Counted from the first letter of the stretch, positions 8,098-17,385 are shown. The stretch: DNA of 64,000 bases from Streptomyces sclerotialus (GCF_040907265.1 NZ_JBFOHP010000002.1:6820001-6884000), one strand, 5' to 3'. Numbers and translations: made by a program. The notes: generated by a model from the sequence alone, not told the origin.

Positions 8098-8165
8098 CGG
8101 GCTGAGCTGCTTGATCAGCTCGGCCTCAGGGATGCGTAGTGGGCGCGCATCCCGGCGTCAGCGAG

Positions 8166-8888
8166 TTACGAGGCCAGCGACTTCTGCGACGGCACCACGA
8201 CCCCGTAGAGGTCCTGGACCGTGGCGAGGGCGGATTCGTGTACCTGCTTCGCGGGGATGCCGTTCGGGTTGCCCTTCAGCGGCAGCGGCCGGGTCGCGGA
8301 GGCGTCGGCCACCACGGTCGGCTTGTTGCCGTTGAGGAAGGCGCCCTGGGTGGTGAACAGGGTGCACATGTTCGTCATGAAGCCGGCGATGATGACGTTC
8401 TCGTTCCCGGCCTTCTTGACCTCGTCGGCGAGGTCGGTGCCGTGGAAGCCGTTGGGGACGCTCTTCTCGACGACCGGCTCGCCCTTGACCGGCGCGAGCG
8501 CCGGAATGATCTGCCCCGCCTCCGACTTCAGGTCGTAGCCCTTGTCGACGATGTGGATGACCGGGGTGCCGGCCTTGCGGGCCCGCTTCAGCAGCGCCTC
8601 GGCGTTGTCCACCGCCGGCTTCCACCCGTCGAGTTCCATCACACCCTCGGTGTAGGTGTTCTGGTAGTCGACGAGGATGAGCGTCGCGTCGGAGAGCTTG
8701 GCCGGAGTCTCCTTGAAGTCGTTGAGCTGCCGCAGCGTCGTGGTGTCCTTCGCGATGTTCTTCTCAGCGGCGGGAGACGTCGGCTTGTCCTCCTTGGAGG
8801 CGGCCTCGGAACTTCCGCCGCACGCGGTGACGGTGGCCGCGAGCACGACGGCGGTGCCCAGGGCGGCGGCGGTACGGAGCAGCTTCAT
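8166..8888 (-). CDS. Isochorismatase-family hydrolase, secreted lipoprotein form
   Basis: 240 aa from ATG 8888, with GAAGGAG upstream. Residues 1-23 form a lipoprotein signal ending in the lipobox TVTAC (Cys23), so the enzyme should be anchored outside the membrane. The domain that follows is an isochorismatase/nicotinamidase fold with the catalytic triad Asp74 (LVDYQNTY), Lys142 (VVEKSVPNGF) and Cys175 (MTNMC). It closely parallels the cytoplasmic protein encoded upstream and shares long identical runs (TPAKL, DYQNTYT, VMELDGW, TVVADASATR). The two overlap as TGATG. The substrate is unknown; the nearest functional relatives hydrolyse small amides or vinyl ethers. Confidence 0.85.
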   Translation of the reverse strand: MKLLRTAAALGTAVVLAATVTACGGSSEAASKEDKPTSPAAEKNIAKDTTTLRQLNDFKETPAKLSDATLILVDYQNTYTEGVMELDGWKPAVDNAEALLKRARKAGTPVIHIVDKGYDLKSEAGQIIPALAPVKGEPVVEKSVPNGFHGTDLADEVKKAGNENVIIAGFMTNMCTLFTTQGAFLNGNKPTVVADASATRPLPLKGNPNGIPAKQVHESALATVQDLYGVVVPSQKSLAS

Positions 8889-9478
8889 CAGACGATCTCC
8901 TTCTGCGACGGAACGACGACTCCGTACAGGTCGGCGATGGTGGCGAGAGCGCTGCTGTGCACCTGGCCGGCGTCCAGTTCGGTGCCTGCGACCGGCAGCG
9001 CGCGGGTGGCACTGGCATCGGCCACGACGGTGGGGTGGTTGCCCCGCAGGAAGGCGCCCTGGGCGGTGAACGCCACGCACATGTGCGTCATGAACCCGGC
9101 GATGACGAGGTTGTTCCTGCCCGCGGCATCGACGTGCTGGTCCAGGTCGGTACCGAGGAAGGCGTTCGGGGCCTGCTTCACGACGACGGGCTCACCGTCG
9201 ACCGGCGCGACGCTCGGGTGGATCTGGCCGATCTCGGCCCGGATGTCGTACGGGGTGCCTTCGCCGCCGTCGTTGATGACGTGGATGACCTTCGCGCCCT
9301 CCTGGCGGGCCCGCGCCAGGAGTTGGGCGGCGGCGTCGAGCGCGTCCTGCCAGCCGTCCAGTTCCATCACACCGGTCGTGTAGGTGTTCTGGTAGTCGAT
9401 GAGGACCAGGGTGGAGTCGGCGAGCTTCGCGGGTGTGTCGTCAAGGCCGTTGAGCTGACGCAGCGTCGTTCTGGGCAT
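8888..9478 (-). CDS. Isochorismatase-family cysteine hydrolase, cytoplasmic
   Basis: 196 aa from ATG 9478; a longer frame to 9520 exists but the extension is Arg/Pro-rich and not shared with the paralogue. The catalytic triad is clear: Asp28 in LIDYQNTY, Lys101 in VVVKQAPNAF, Cys134 in MTHMC. It is the first gene of a two-gene minus-strand operon with its lipoprotein paralogue, the product of a local duplication. It is divergent from the GlxA-type regulator, and three 14-bp-spaced repeats lie in the shared promoter region. The family hydrolyses small amide, carbamoyl or enol-ether substrates. Confidence 0.88.
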   Translation of the reverse strand: MPRTTLRQLNGLDDTPAKLADSTLVLIDYQNTYTTGVMELDGWQDALDAAAQLLARARQEGAKVIHVINDGGEGTPYDIRAEIGQIHPSVAPVDGEPVVVKQAPNAFLGTDLDQHVDAAGRNNLVIAGFMTHMCVAFTAQGAFLRGNHPTVVADASATRALPVAGTELDAGQVHSSALATIADLYGVVVPSQKEIV

Positions 9479-9581
9479 GGGGAACCGCCTGGGGATCGCG
9501 TGTCGGGGGAGGCAGCCCACCGGTGCGGTGACCTGCGCCTATGACGCTACGGGCAGGACCATGTGTCGGCAATGTCATCTA

Positions 9582-9619
9582 ACATGCAGATACCGACATG
9601 CAGATGCTGACATGGATGT
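9582..9619. promoter_or_regulatory. Three direct repeats spaced 14 bp between isochorismatase and glxA genes
   Basis: The motif ACATGCAGAT occurs at 9582-9591 and 9596-9605, and a variant ACATGGATGT at 9610-9619, so starts are exactly 14 bp apart. The array sits in the divergent promoter region, where an AraC-type regulator encoded next door would be expected to bind. Direct repeats are the usual operator form for AraC proteins. Confidence 0.55.
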
Positions 9620-9659
9620 CGCTTACCGGTACGGAAGTTGCCGACCACGGGGGAGTGTT

Positions 9660-10652
9660 GTGGAGACCGTCAGACGACTGATCGTCATCGTCCTTTTCGA
9701 TGGCGTCGACCTGCTCGACGTCACCGGGCCGCCGGAGGTGTTCTCCCTCGCGCGACGCGAGACGGACGAAGCGGCGGGCTACGACGTGGTGCTGGCCGCC
9801 GAGACCATGGGCCCGGTCACCACCGCCGCCGGCGTCCGCATCCTCCCCGACACGACCTTCGAGGTGCTGTCGGCGAAGAGCATCGACACACTCGTCGTGC
9901 CCGGCTCGGTCGAGGTCGACGGCGATCGCTGCGTACGTCCGCTCGTCGATCCCGCCGTGGTGAGCTGGGTGAAACGACTCGCCGGCCGGACGCGCAGGGT
10001 CACCTCCGTGTGCGTCGGCGCGCACATCCTCGCGGCGGCCGGGCTCCTCGACGGCAAGCGCGCCACCACGCACTGGTCGACCGCGCAGCAGCTGGCCACC
10101 GACCATCCGGCCGTCGAGGTCGACGCCGACCCGATCTTCATTCGCGAGGGCGATGTGTGGACCGGCGCGGGTATCAGTGCCTGCCTCGACCTGTCACTCG
10201 CCCTCATCGCCGACGACCTCGGCGAGGCCATCGCGTTGCGCGTCGCCCAGCAGCTCGTGATGTACCTGAAACGGCCGAGCGGGCAGAGTCAGTTCAGTGC
10301 TCCGCTGCAGCAGGTGGCCACGACACGGCGTATCGAGGACCTCCGCCACCACATCATGCGCCACATCGGCGAACCGCTCACCGTCGCTGACCTCGCCGCG
10401 TGCGCCCACGTCAGCGACCGGCAGCTCACCCGGGTCTTCAAGACCGAACTCGGCATGACGCCGCACGCCTACATCGAATCGGTCCGCGTCGAGATGGCGC
10501 GCCACCAGCTCGAATCCACCGACGCCACACTCGAACGCGTCGCGTCCGCCTGCGGGTTCGGCACCGTCGACACCCTCGTCAGGGCGTTCCGCCGCCGGCT
10601 CGACACCACTCCGACCGAGTACCGGCGCCGCTTCCGGACCAGCACCGGCTGA
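9660..10652 (+). CDS. GlxA-type transcriptional regulator (DJ-1/PfpI domain plus AraC HTH)
   Basis: 330 aa from GTG 9660, preceded by GGGGGAG. Residues of about 5-170 form a DJ-1/PfpI-like domain with the conserved cysteine in TSVCVGAHILAAAG. The C-terminal third is an AraC/XylS double helix-turn-helix (MRHIGEPLTVADLAACAHVS, then LERVASACGFGTVDTLVRAF). GlxA proteins sense small molecules through the DJ-1-like domain. The divergent isochorismatase pair is the likely target, given the repeats at 9582-9619 in the shared promoter region. Confidence 0.88.
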   Translation: METVRRLIVIVLFDGVDLLDVTGPPEVFSLARRETDEAAGYDVVLAAETMGPVTTAAGVRILPDTTFEVLSAKSIDTLVVPGSVEVDGDRCVRPLVDPAVVSWVKRLAGRTRRVTSVCVGAHILAAAGLLDGKRATTHWSTAQQLATDHPAVEVDADPIFIREGDVWTGAGISACLDLSLALIADDLGEAIALRVAQQLVMYLKRPSGQSQFSAPLQQVATTRRIEDLRHHIMRHIGEPLTVADLAACAHVSDRQLTRVFKTELGMTPHAYIESVRVEMARHQLESTDATLERVASACGFGTVDTLVRAFRRRLDTTPTEYRRRFRTSTG

Positions 10653-10975
10653 GAGCCTGTGTCCCCCCCCGGACAGGCAGCGGGGAGACCGGTCCGCTGC
10701 CGGCGCGGGCGTATGCGTGTGCCGACGCGGGCGTATACGTGGCTGACGTGTGGCTGTACCTGTGGCTGTACCTGTGGCCGTCAGGCCGATAGGGGCTGCC
10801 GGCCCTCCGTGGCCGGGCCGTCCGGCGTGCGTCCTCGCGGTACTGCGGGTCCGAAGGGTTCTTGAGGAAGTGGGACATCACCGTGCCGACCGTTTGTGCG
10901 CGCCGACCGGCAGTGTCACTTGTCATCGTATGATGACATCAGCTGATGACAACGTGCCGACAGGAGGACTCCGCA
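10653..10975. other. Intergenic region after the glxA gene
   Basis: No gene is supported. Short direct repeats follow the glxA stop: a gacgcgggcgtat-like pair around 10700-10736 and a duplicated TGGCTGTACCTG near 10752-10775. The right end holds the palindromic operators and ribosome-binding site of the MFS gene. Confidence 0.5.
10921..10948. promoter_or_regulatory. Overlapping palindromic operators upstream of the MFS/TetR operon
   Basis: TGTCATC-GTAT-GATGACA at 10921-10938 is a perfect 7-4-7 inverted repeat. It overlaps a second perfect palindrome, CATCAGCTGATG at 10937-10948. Both end 14 bp or more before the AGGAGG of the MFS gene. The TetR gene is in the same operon, so autoregulation through these sites is likely. 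Confidence 0.7.
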
Positions 10976-12448
10976 GTGGAAGCCGCAGATACGACCCCCT
11001 CGCGGAGGGAGCGGGCACTGCTGCCCGTGCTGCTCTCGGTGGGGATGCTGGTGGCGGTCATCAGTAGTCTCGGCGCACCGCTCATCCCGACGATCGCGCG
11101 GGTGGACCAGGTGTCCCTGGGCGTCGCCCAGTGGTCGCTGACCGTGACCATGCTGGTCGGCGCGGTGGCCACGCCGCTGATCGGGCGACTGGGCGACGGG
11201 CCGCAGCGACGCGGCGTGATGCTCGGCGGGCTGGCGGTGGTGCTCGTGGGCAGCCTGCTGGCGGCACTGCCGACGGGCTTCGCCGGCCTGGTCGTGGGGC
11301 GGGCGCTGCAGGGCGTCGGCATCGGGCTCACCCCCCTCGCCATGGCCACCGCGCGGGACGCACTGCCGCCCGAGCGCGCCCGGCACGCCGTCGCCACCCT
11401 GTCCCTCACCTCCGCCGCCGGCGTGGGGCTGGGCTACCCGCTGACCGGCATACTCGCCGAGTACCTGGGGATGCACGCCGGGTTCTGGTTCGCGGCGATC
11501 GCCGCGGCGCTGGCGCTGGCCGCCATCTCCGTGGTCCATCCCGCATCGCCCGACCGGCCCAAGCGTCCGCTGGACGTCCTGGGAGCGGTACTGCTGGCCG
11601 CGGGAATGGCCGGACTGCTCTACGCGACCACCGTGGGGGAGAACTGGGGCTGGGGCTCCGCGCGGCTGCTCGGGCTGGTCGCCGTTTCCGTACTGCTGCT
11701 GGTCTGGTGGGTACTGCACGAGCTGCGCACCCCGCACCCGCTGGTCGACGTGCGGCTGGTCCGGGACCGGGCGGTGCTCGCGGCGGACCTCACCGCGCTG
11801 CTCTCCGGCGTGGCGATGTACGTGATGCTGTCGCTGGTGACGCAGTTCGTGCAGACGCCGGAGGCGGCCGGGTACGGGTTCGGCGCCTCGGTCGTGGTCG
11901 CCGGTCTGGCGCTGGTGCCCTTCTCGGCGGGCAGCATGGTCGCGGGCCGCCTCGTGCGGCTGGCCTCCCGTACCGTGCCGCCCGCCCGGCTGCTGCCCCT
12001 GGGCTGCCTGGTCTCCCTGTGCGCGACGGTGCTGTTCGCCTGCGCGCACGACGGGCTGTGGGAGGTGCTCGTCGGCATGGGGCTCATCGGCGTGGGCGCC
12101 GGCGTCACCATGTCGGTGATGCCCGCGCTGATCGTGGGCGCGGTACCGCCGCACGAGACCGGCAGCGCGATGAGCTTCAACCAGGTGGTGAAGTACATCG
12201 GGTACTCCATGGGCAGTGCGCTCAGCGCGGCCGTGCTCGCGGCGCACCCCGGTGGCGGCGGGCTGCCGGCGGAGGACGGCTACCGGGCCGCCGCGCTCGC
12301 CGGCTGCGTGGTCTGGGTGGTCACCGCCCTGGCCGGCTACCTGCTGGCCCGCGCCCAGCGCACCACCACCCCGCCCCGGCAGGTGTCCGGACCGGCCGGT
12401 ACGGCACCGGCCGCCGAGGCACGTAGGGTGACGAGCAACGGAGCGTGA
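10976..12448 (+). CDS. MFS transporter, probable drug or metabolite exporter
   Basis: 490 aa starting at GTG 10976, eight bases after AGGAGG. The many hydrophobic spans and the motif A region (PLIGRLGDGPQRRGVMLGG) mark a major facilitator protein. The long 12-14-helix layout and the second-half glycine-rich segment (GMGLIGVGAGVTMSVMPAL) fit the DHA2 exporter group. The C-terminal tail is short and polar. It is followed at once by a TetR gene, a common arrangement for regulated efflux pumps. The substrate cannot be read from sequence. Confidence 0.88.
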   Translation: MEAADTTPSRRERALLPVLLSVGMLVAVISSLGAPLIPTIARVDQVSLGVAQWSLTVTMLVGAVATPLIGRLGDGPQRRGVMLGGLAVVLVGSLLAALPTGFAGLVVGRALQGVGIGLTPLAMATARDALPPERARHAVATLSLTSAAGVGLGYPLTGILAEYLGMHAGFWFAAIAAALALAAISVVHPASPDRPKRPLDVLGAVLLAAGMAGLLYATTVGENWGWGSARLLGLVAVSVLLLVWWVLHELRTPHPLVDVRLVRDRAVLAADLTALLSGVAMYVMLSLVTQFVQTPEAAGYGFGASVVVAGLALVPFSAGSMVAGRLVRLASRTVPPARLLPLGCLVSLCATVLFACAHDGLWEVLVGMGLIGVGAGVTMSVMPALIVGAVPPHETGSAMSFNQVVKYIGYSMGSALSAAVLAAHPGGGGLPAEDGYRAAALAGCVVWVVTALAGYLLARAQRTTTPPRQVSGPAGTAPAAEARRVTSNGA

Positions 12449-12486
12449 GCTCCCGACGCGGACGGACACGACACGAAGGGGCACCG

Positions 12487-13047
12487 GTGAGCGGGAGACA
12501 AGAGGCTCGCCGCAGGGATTCCGCGCTCAGCCGCGAGTTGCTGCTGCGCGCGGCGGGCGAGCTGTTCACCGAGCGCGGGTTCGACCGCACCACCACGCGG
12601 GACATCGGCCGGCGCGCGGGCGTGGACGCGGCCCTCATCGCCCGCTACTTCGGGGGCAAGACACAGCTGTACCTGGCCACCCTGGAGGCCGAGCGGGGCG
12701 ATGCCGAACTGGACGACCTGCTCGATCCGGCGCGCCTGCTGCGGGTCCTGGAGCGGGCCGACCGCCGGGGGCTCGTCCCCATCCTCCAGGTCGCCGTCCA
12801 GCGCCTGGGGGACCCGGAGGCGGACGAGGCCGCCCGCGCCGCGCTGCACGCCCGGCTGGTGGAGCCGCTGCACCGGCGCTTCACCGCGGAAGGGCTGCCG
12901 CGCCCCCGGCTGCGTGCCGAGATGGTGGTCGCGGCGGTCATCGGGATCGTGCTGGGGCGGCGCTCCGGCGCCTTCGGCGAACTCGGCGAGGTGGCACCGG
13001 CCGACCTGTCGGCACTGCTCCACGCCACCCTCACCGGCGGCAGCTGA
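12487..13047 (+). CDS. TetR-family regulator
   Basis: 186 aa from GTG 12487, preceded by AAGGGG at five bases. An alternative GTG at 12445 overlaps the MFS stop but lacks a convincing ribosome-binding site. The N-terminal HTH is typical: LLLRAAGELFTERGFDRTTT followed by RDIGRRAGVDAALIARYFGG. The C-terminal ligand domain is divergent and contains a weakly hydrophobic VVAAVIGIVLG segment. It probably represses the MFS exporter and itself through the palindromes at 10921-10948. Confidence 0.85.
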   Translation: MSGRQEARRRDSALSRELLLRAAGELFTERGFDRTTTRDIGRRAGVDAALIARYFGGKTQLYLATLEAERGDAELDDLLDPARLLRVLERADRRGLVPILQVAVQRLGDPEADEAARAALHARLVEPLHRRFTAEGLPRPRLRAEMVVAAVIGIVLGRRSGAFGELGEVAPADLSALLHATLTGGS

Positions 13048-13143
13048 AACACCGGCCGAGCCCGGACCCACGGCGGCGGCCCCCTCAGGCGCGGGGGACA
13101 CCGTCGTGGGTGCAGCAGCTCGCGCCGCCCGCGTCGGGCAGGC

Positions 13144-14160
13144 TCAGGCGGTCCCTCCGTAGAAGGCGGGGCGGGGCTTCATGTCCGTGGCGACGACGCG
13201 GCCCGAGTCGAGGGCCTCCGCGGTGGCGCTGGTGATGACGGTCGCGGCGTAACCGTCCCACGCGGACGGGCCGGTGGGGCCGTCGCCCGTGGCGAGCTGC
13301 GCGATCCACTCGCGGAACTCGGTGTCGAAGGCGTCGGCGAAGCGGCCCACCCAGTCGGTGAGCACCGTCGTGCTGTGCTGCCCCGCCGTGCGCACCCCGA
13401 CCGAGGCCGGGTCGGGCAGCCGCACGAGGCCTTCCTCGCCGACCGCCTCGCACTGGATGTCGTAGCCGTACTGGCAGTTGACGAAGACCTCCAGGTCGAT
13501 CCGGGCCCCCTGCGCGGTCTCGAAGAGCATGATCTGCGGGTCCTTCAGGTGCGCGAACCGCTTGCTCGTGGCGCGCGGCGTGACGACCTGGGCGGAGACG
13601 ATCTCGTCGTCGAGCAGCCAGCGCAGTACGTCGATCTCGTGCACCGCCGTGTCGAGCGCGGCCATGTCGGAGGTGTACGACTCGGGAACGGTCGGGTTGC
13701 GGTGGGCGCAGTGCACCACCAGCGGCTCGCCGATCCGGCCGGCCGCGATGACCTCCTTCATCTGCCGGTAGCCCTGGTCGTAGCGGCGCATGAAACCGAC
13801 CTGCACGAGACGGCTGCCGTGCGCCATCTCGGCCTCGACGATCCTCAGGCAGTCCTCGGCCGTGGTGGCCAGGGGCTTCTCGCAGAACACCGGCTTACCG
13901 GCGGCGATCGCGGTCAGTACGTGTTCGGCGTGGGTCGGGCCCCACGAGGTGACGAGTACGGCGTCGACCTCGTCCGCCGCGATCAGCTCGGCGCCGGTGG
14001 CGTACACCCGGGCCCCGGTCCGTGCCGCGGCTCGCTCGGCGCGTGCGGAGTCGATGTCGGTGACCGCGGTGACCTCGGCGCCGGTGACGACGTCGGTGAG
14101 ACGCCGGATGTGTTCCTGGCCGATCCAGCCGGCGCCGATGACGCCCACGCGCACAGTCAT
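13144..14160 (-). CDS. Gfo/Idh/MocA dehydrogenase, inositol 2-dehydrogenase-like
   Basis: 338 aa. The N-terminal Rossmann domain carries [17 protein letters not shown], and the [11 protein letters not shown] segment holds the conserved lysine of the family. The C-terminal substrate domain begins around [15 protein letters not shown] and contains [14 protein letters not shown], where the His/Asp pair lines the active site in IolG-like enzymes. It follows a sugar-porter gene with an 82-bp gap on the same strand, and a LacI gene lies divergently upstream. Inositol or a related polyol is a plausible substrate. IolG type is preferred over glucose-fructose oxidoreductase but is not proven. Confidence 0.82.
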   Translation of the reverse strand: MTVRVGVIGAGWIGQEHIRRLTDVVTGAEVTAVTDIDSARAERAAARTGARVYATGAELIAADEVDAVLVTSWGPTHAEHVLTAIAAGKPVFCEKPLATTAEDCLRIVEAEMAHGSRLVQVGFMRRYDQGYRQMKEVIAAGRIGEPLVVHCAHRNPTVPESYTSDMAALDTAVHEIDVLRWLLDDEIVSAQVVTPRATSKRFAHLKDPQIMLFETAQGARIDLEVFVNCQYGYDIQCEAVGEEGLVRLPDPASVGVRTAGQHSTTVLTDWVGRFADAFDTEFREWIAQLATGDGPTGPSAWDGYAATVITSATAEALDSGRVVATDMKPRPAFYGGTA

Positions 14161-14242
14161 GGCAGATCCTTTCTCGGGTTCCCGGGCCGGTGGCGGCCCA
14201 GGACGTGACAGGGGGAGGGGACAAGGGAACAGGGGACAAGGG

Positions 14243-15673
14243 TCAGGAGAAGCGGGCCTTCAGCTCCGTCTCCAGGGTTTCGAGGGTGCGGCCGCCCGTC
14301 TCGGGGACGTACCGGTGGACGAACGCCAGCGCCATGAGCCCGAGAGCGACGAAGACGAAGAACGTGTGGGAGACGCCGATCGCGTCGACCAGGACCGGGA
14401 AGGTCAGGCCCACCAGGAAGTTGGTGATCCACAGGGCGAAGGCCGCGATGCCGAGGCCGAAGCCGCGCAGCTTCAGCGGGAAGACCTCGGAGAGCATCAG
14501 CCAGGTCACCGGGGAGATCGCGCCCTGCTGGAAGGCGAGGAAGGTGACGGTCATGGCGAGGACCGCGAAGGCGCGGCCGTCGCCGGCGGGCAGTACGAGG
14601 GAGAAGACGCCGATCAGCAACTGCGCCGCGATGGTACCGAGCTGACCGGCCATCAGCATGGGGCGCCGGTTCACCCTGCCCAGCAGGTAGATGCCGGCGA
14701 AGGTGGCGAGCACGGAGATCACACCGTTCGCGATGTTCGCGGTGAGGGCACCGTCGGCGGCGAAACCGGCGTCGGTGAGGATCGCCGTGCCGTAGTACAT
14801 GATCGTGTTCACGCCGGTGATCTGCATGACGATCGCGATGCCGATGCCGACCCCGACCAGCTTGCGCACCCACGGCACCTTCAGGTCGGACCAGCCGCCC
14901 AGCTTCGCCTTCTCGTCCTCGACGGCGAGCGCGGTGACCTCGCGCAGCTCCGCCTCGGCGCGCTGCTGGGACCGGACCTGCTTCAGCACCTCCAGCGCGT
15001 CGGCGTACCGCGCCTTGGAGGCCAGCCAGCGCGGGCTCTCCGGCATCACCAGCATGCCGAACCAGAGCACCACGGCGGGCAGGGTGGCCACCACCAGCAT
15101 CCAGCGCCAGATGCCGGCCGCCTCCCCGCCCACGCCGGCGATGACCGCGTTGAAGGTGAAGGCGGCCAGCTGACCGCTGACGATCATCAGTTCGTTGCGG
15201 GTGACCAGGCCGCCGCGGCGCTCCGCGGGGGAGATCTCCGCCAGGTAGACCGGCACGGTCACGGAGGCGCCGCCGACCGCGAGGCCGAGCACGAACCGCG
15301 CCACGATCATGAACTCCGTGGTCGGGGCCAGGGTGCAGGCCAGCGCTCCGGCGAAGAAGAGCACGGCGAGGAGCAGGATGTTCCGGCGCCGGCCGCGGGC
15401 GTCCGACAGCTTGCCGCCGAAGAGCGAGCCGAACGCCGCGCCGAGCAGCAGCGAGCTGGTGACCATGCCTTCGGTGACCGGGGACAGGCCCAGGTCCTCG
15501 GTCATGTAGGGGAGGGCGCCGTTGATGACGCCGGTGTCGTAACCGAAGAGGAGTCCGCCGAAGGTGGCGATGACGGTGATGAGCCGCAGTCGCCGGGTCA
15601 CCGCACGCGGGGCGGTGCCGGTGGCGGCGGCGACCGGGGCGGGGGCCGGGCCGGCGTCGTCCCTGATGTCCAT
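14243..15673 (-). CDS. MFS sugar porter, IolT/XylE-like
   Basis: 476 aa with twelve hydrophobic spans and all sugar-porter signatures: [16 protein letters not shown] in helix 1, the RGRRRNILL loop, PESPRWL in the central loop and [12 protein letters not shown] at the C-terminus. It imports a hexose or polyol with protons. Its partner gene is the inositol-type dehydrogenase downstream, and the operon starts beside a 27-bp palindrome at 15727-15753 that faces a LacI gene. This context favours myo-inositol or a related cyclitol over glucose. Confidence 0.88.
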   Translation of the reverse strand: MDIRDDAGPAPAPVAAATGTAPRAVTRRLRLITVIATFGGLLFGYDTGVINGALPYMTEDLGLSPVTEGMVTSSLLLGAAFGSLFGGKLSDARGRRRNILLLAVLFFAGALACTLAPTTEFMIVARFVLGLAVGGASVTVPVYLAEISPAERRGGLVTRNELMIVSGQLAAFTFNAVIAGVGGEAAGIWRWMLVVATLPAVVLWFGMLVMPESPRWLASKARYADALEVLKQVRSQQRAEAELREVTALAVEDEKAKLGGWSDLKVPWVRKLVGVGIGIAIVMQITGVNTIMYYGTAILTDAGFAADGALTANIANGVISVLATFAGIYLLGRVNRRPMLMAGQLGTIAAQLLIGVFSLVLPAGDGRAFAVLAMTVTFLAFQQGAISPVTWLMLSEVFPLKLRGFGLGIAAFALWITNFLVGLTFPVLVDAIGVSHTFFVFVALGLMALAFVHRYVPETGGRTLETLETELKARFS

Positions 15674-15726
15674 GGCGGCTTTTCCCTTCGCTGTGGGACT
15701 CCGGAAAGTTCCCAGGGGGAGGCGGG

Positions 15727-15753
15727 CTAGCGCGCTCTACTAGAGCGCGCTAG
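15727..15753. promoter_or_regulatory. 27-bp palindromic operator between sugar porter and LacI genes
   Basis: The half-site CTAGCGCGCTCTA and its exact reverse complement are separated by one base. This is a textbook LacI-family operator shape. It lies 54 bp upstream of the porter start and about 100 bp upstream of the LacI start, so it could repress the porter operon and the regulator together. Confidence 0.8.
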
Positions 15754-15855
15754 TTGAGTACGATGAGCCTTGCTCAAATGTCATGTCAATAGGTTGTTGC
15801 CGGGGGATTGCGAGCCTGCTCGTAAGGTGGGCGGAGTCGAAGGGCGGGAGCACGG

Positions 15856-16881
15856 GTGGATGTATCGGGCAAGCAGCGCCCCACGATGGCGGACGTTGCG
15901 GCGGAAGCAGGCGTCTCCCGGGCACTGGTCTCGATCGTCTTCCGTGGCCGGCCGGGCGCGAGCCAGGAGACCCGCGACCGGGTGCTGCGCGTCGCCGCCG
16001 AGATCGGCTACCGCCCCGACAACGCGGCCCGGCTGCTCGCGCGTGGCCACAGCCGCACGCTGGGCGTGATGTGCACCCTGCACCAGCCGTTCCAGGCGGA
16101 CCTCGTGGAGAGCCTCTACCCCCAGGCCGAGCGCCACGGCTACGACGTACTGCTCTCCGCCAACGCGCCCGGCCGCGACGAGGCCAAGTCGATCGAAGCG
16201 CTGATCAGCCACCGCTGCGAGGCGCTGATCCTGCTGGGCGCGTCGTCCGACACCGCGGACCTGGACGCGCTGGGGCACCGCACGGCGACCGTCTCGGTCG
16301 GCCGGAGGGTGCCGGGGGCACGCGTCGACAGCGTGCACTCGGCCGAGAGCAAGGGCGTTCGGCAGGCCATGGACCACCTCGCCGAACTGGGCCACCGGCG
16401 CATCGTGCACATCGACGGCGGCCGGCAGTCCGGCTCGGTGGAGCGGCGCCGCGCCTACCGCGCCGCGATGCGCCGGCACGGGCTGGCCGAGGGGATACGG
16501 GTGATCCCGGGTGCGCACGACGAGGGCGCCGGTATCGAGGCGGGGCGCCTGCTGCTCGCCGAGCGCGACCGGGGGGAGCCGCTGCCCACGGCGATCCTGG
16601 CGGGCAACGACCGGTGCGCGATGGGCGTGTTGATGGCCTTCGCCCGGGCCGGCGTGGACGTCCCGGGCGAGGTGTCGGTCGTCGGCTACGACGACAGTCA
16701 CCTGTCGCACGTGATGCCGGTCGGCCTGACGACGGTCCGCCAGGACCCGGTACTCATGGCTGAGCACGCGGTGCGGTTCGCCGTGGAGCGGCTGGCGGCG
16801 GGGGACCGGGAGCCGCGCGAGGCCGTGATCGATCCGAAGCTGGTGGTACGGGGGACGAGCGGGCCGCCGCGGGAGGAGTGA
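15856..16881 (+). CDS. LacI-family regulator of the adjacent porter/dehydrogenase operon
   Basis: 341 aa from GTG 15856. The N-terminal HTH reads TMADVAAEAGVSRALVSIVF with the hinge region RPDNAARLLARGHSRTLGV. The rest is a periplasmic-binding-protein-like effector domain (GYDDSHLSHVMPVGLTTVRQ near the C-terminus is a typical LacI segment). It is divergent from the porter gene, and the palindrome at 15727-15753 lies between them. It probably responds to the imported cyclitol or sugar. Confidence 0.9.
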   Translation: MDVSGKQRPTMADVAAEAGVSRALVSIVFRGRPGASQETRDRVLRVAAEIGYRPDNAARLLARGHSRTLGVMCTLHQPFQADLVESLYPQAERHGYDVLLSANAPGRDEAKSIEALISHRCEALILLGASSDTADLDALGHRTATVSVGRRVPGARVDSVHSAESKGVRQAMDHLAELGHRRIVHIDGGRQSGSVERRRAYRAAMRRHGLAEGIRVIPGAHDEGAGIEAGRLLLAERDRGEPLPTAILAGNDRCAMGVLMAFARAGVDVPGEVSVVGYDDSHLSHVMPVGLTTVRQDPVLMAEHAVRFAVERLAAGDREPREAVIDPKLVVRGTSGPPREE

Positions 16882-16911
16882 TCCCGGCCGGCGGCCTCGC
16901 GGCGGCGCGGG

Positions 16912-17385
16912 TCAGCCGAGCGCCCGGGCCGCTTCTTCGTCCTGGTGCGGGTCCGTCTCCTTGAGCTGGTACAGCTCGGGAAGAGGTACCTTGACCGGCT
17001 CTTGCGTGGTCCGTGCGATCACGACGACCACGGGCTCGTCCGGGTCGGGGTTCTCCTCGCGGTGCGGGACGAACGGCGGCACGAGGAGGAAGTCGCCGGG
17101 GCCCGCGGAGATCCGTACCTCCTGTTCGCCGTCGTGGAAGACGAACACGGGGTGGCCGCTGACCACGTAGATCCCGGCCTCCGACGCGCCGTGGTGGTGG
17201 TTGTCCGTCGCGCTCAGCGGTGGGTTCTCCACCAGTCCCATCCAGAGCTTCTTCGAGCCGACCGTGCTGCCGCTGATGGCCGTGTGGCCGTCCAGCTCAC
17301 CGGCCCGGACGTGGTGGACGCGGTTGCCCGGCGGCCGGTTGCCGCCGCCGCTCGGGGTGGGGCCGGCGTCTCGGTAAGCGGTCAT
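16912..17385 (-). CDS. Cupin-domain protein
   Basis: 157 aa from ATG 17385. The first cupin motif is visible as HHHGASEAGIYVVSG and the second as GDFLLVPPFVPHREENPDPD, giving a small single-domain cupin with a His-rich metal site. Such proteins range from isomerases and dioxygenases to simple ligand sensors, so no reaction is claimed. The leader contains CAACAGTTG-like inverted elements around 17460-17475. A decayed azlD remnant and the encapsulin gene lie upstream on the same strand. Confidence 0.75.
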   Translation of the reverse strand: MTAYRDAGPTPSGGGNRPPGNRVHHVRAGELDGHTAISGSTVGSKKLWMGLVENPPLSATDNHHHGASEAGIYVVSGHPVFVFHDGEQEVRISAGPGDFLLVPPFVPHREENPDPDEPVVVVIARTTQEPVKVPLPELYQLKETDPHQDEEAARALG

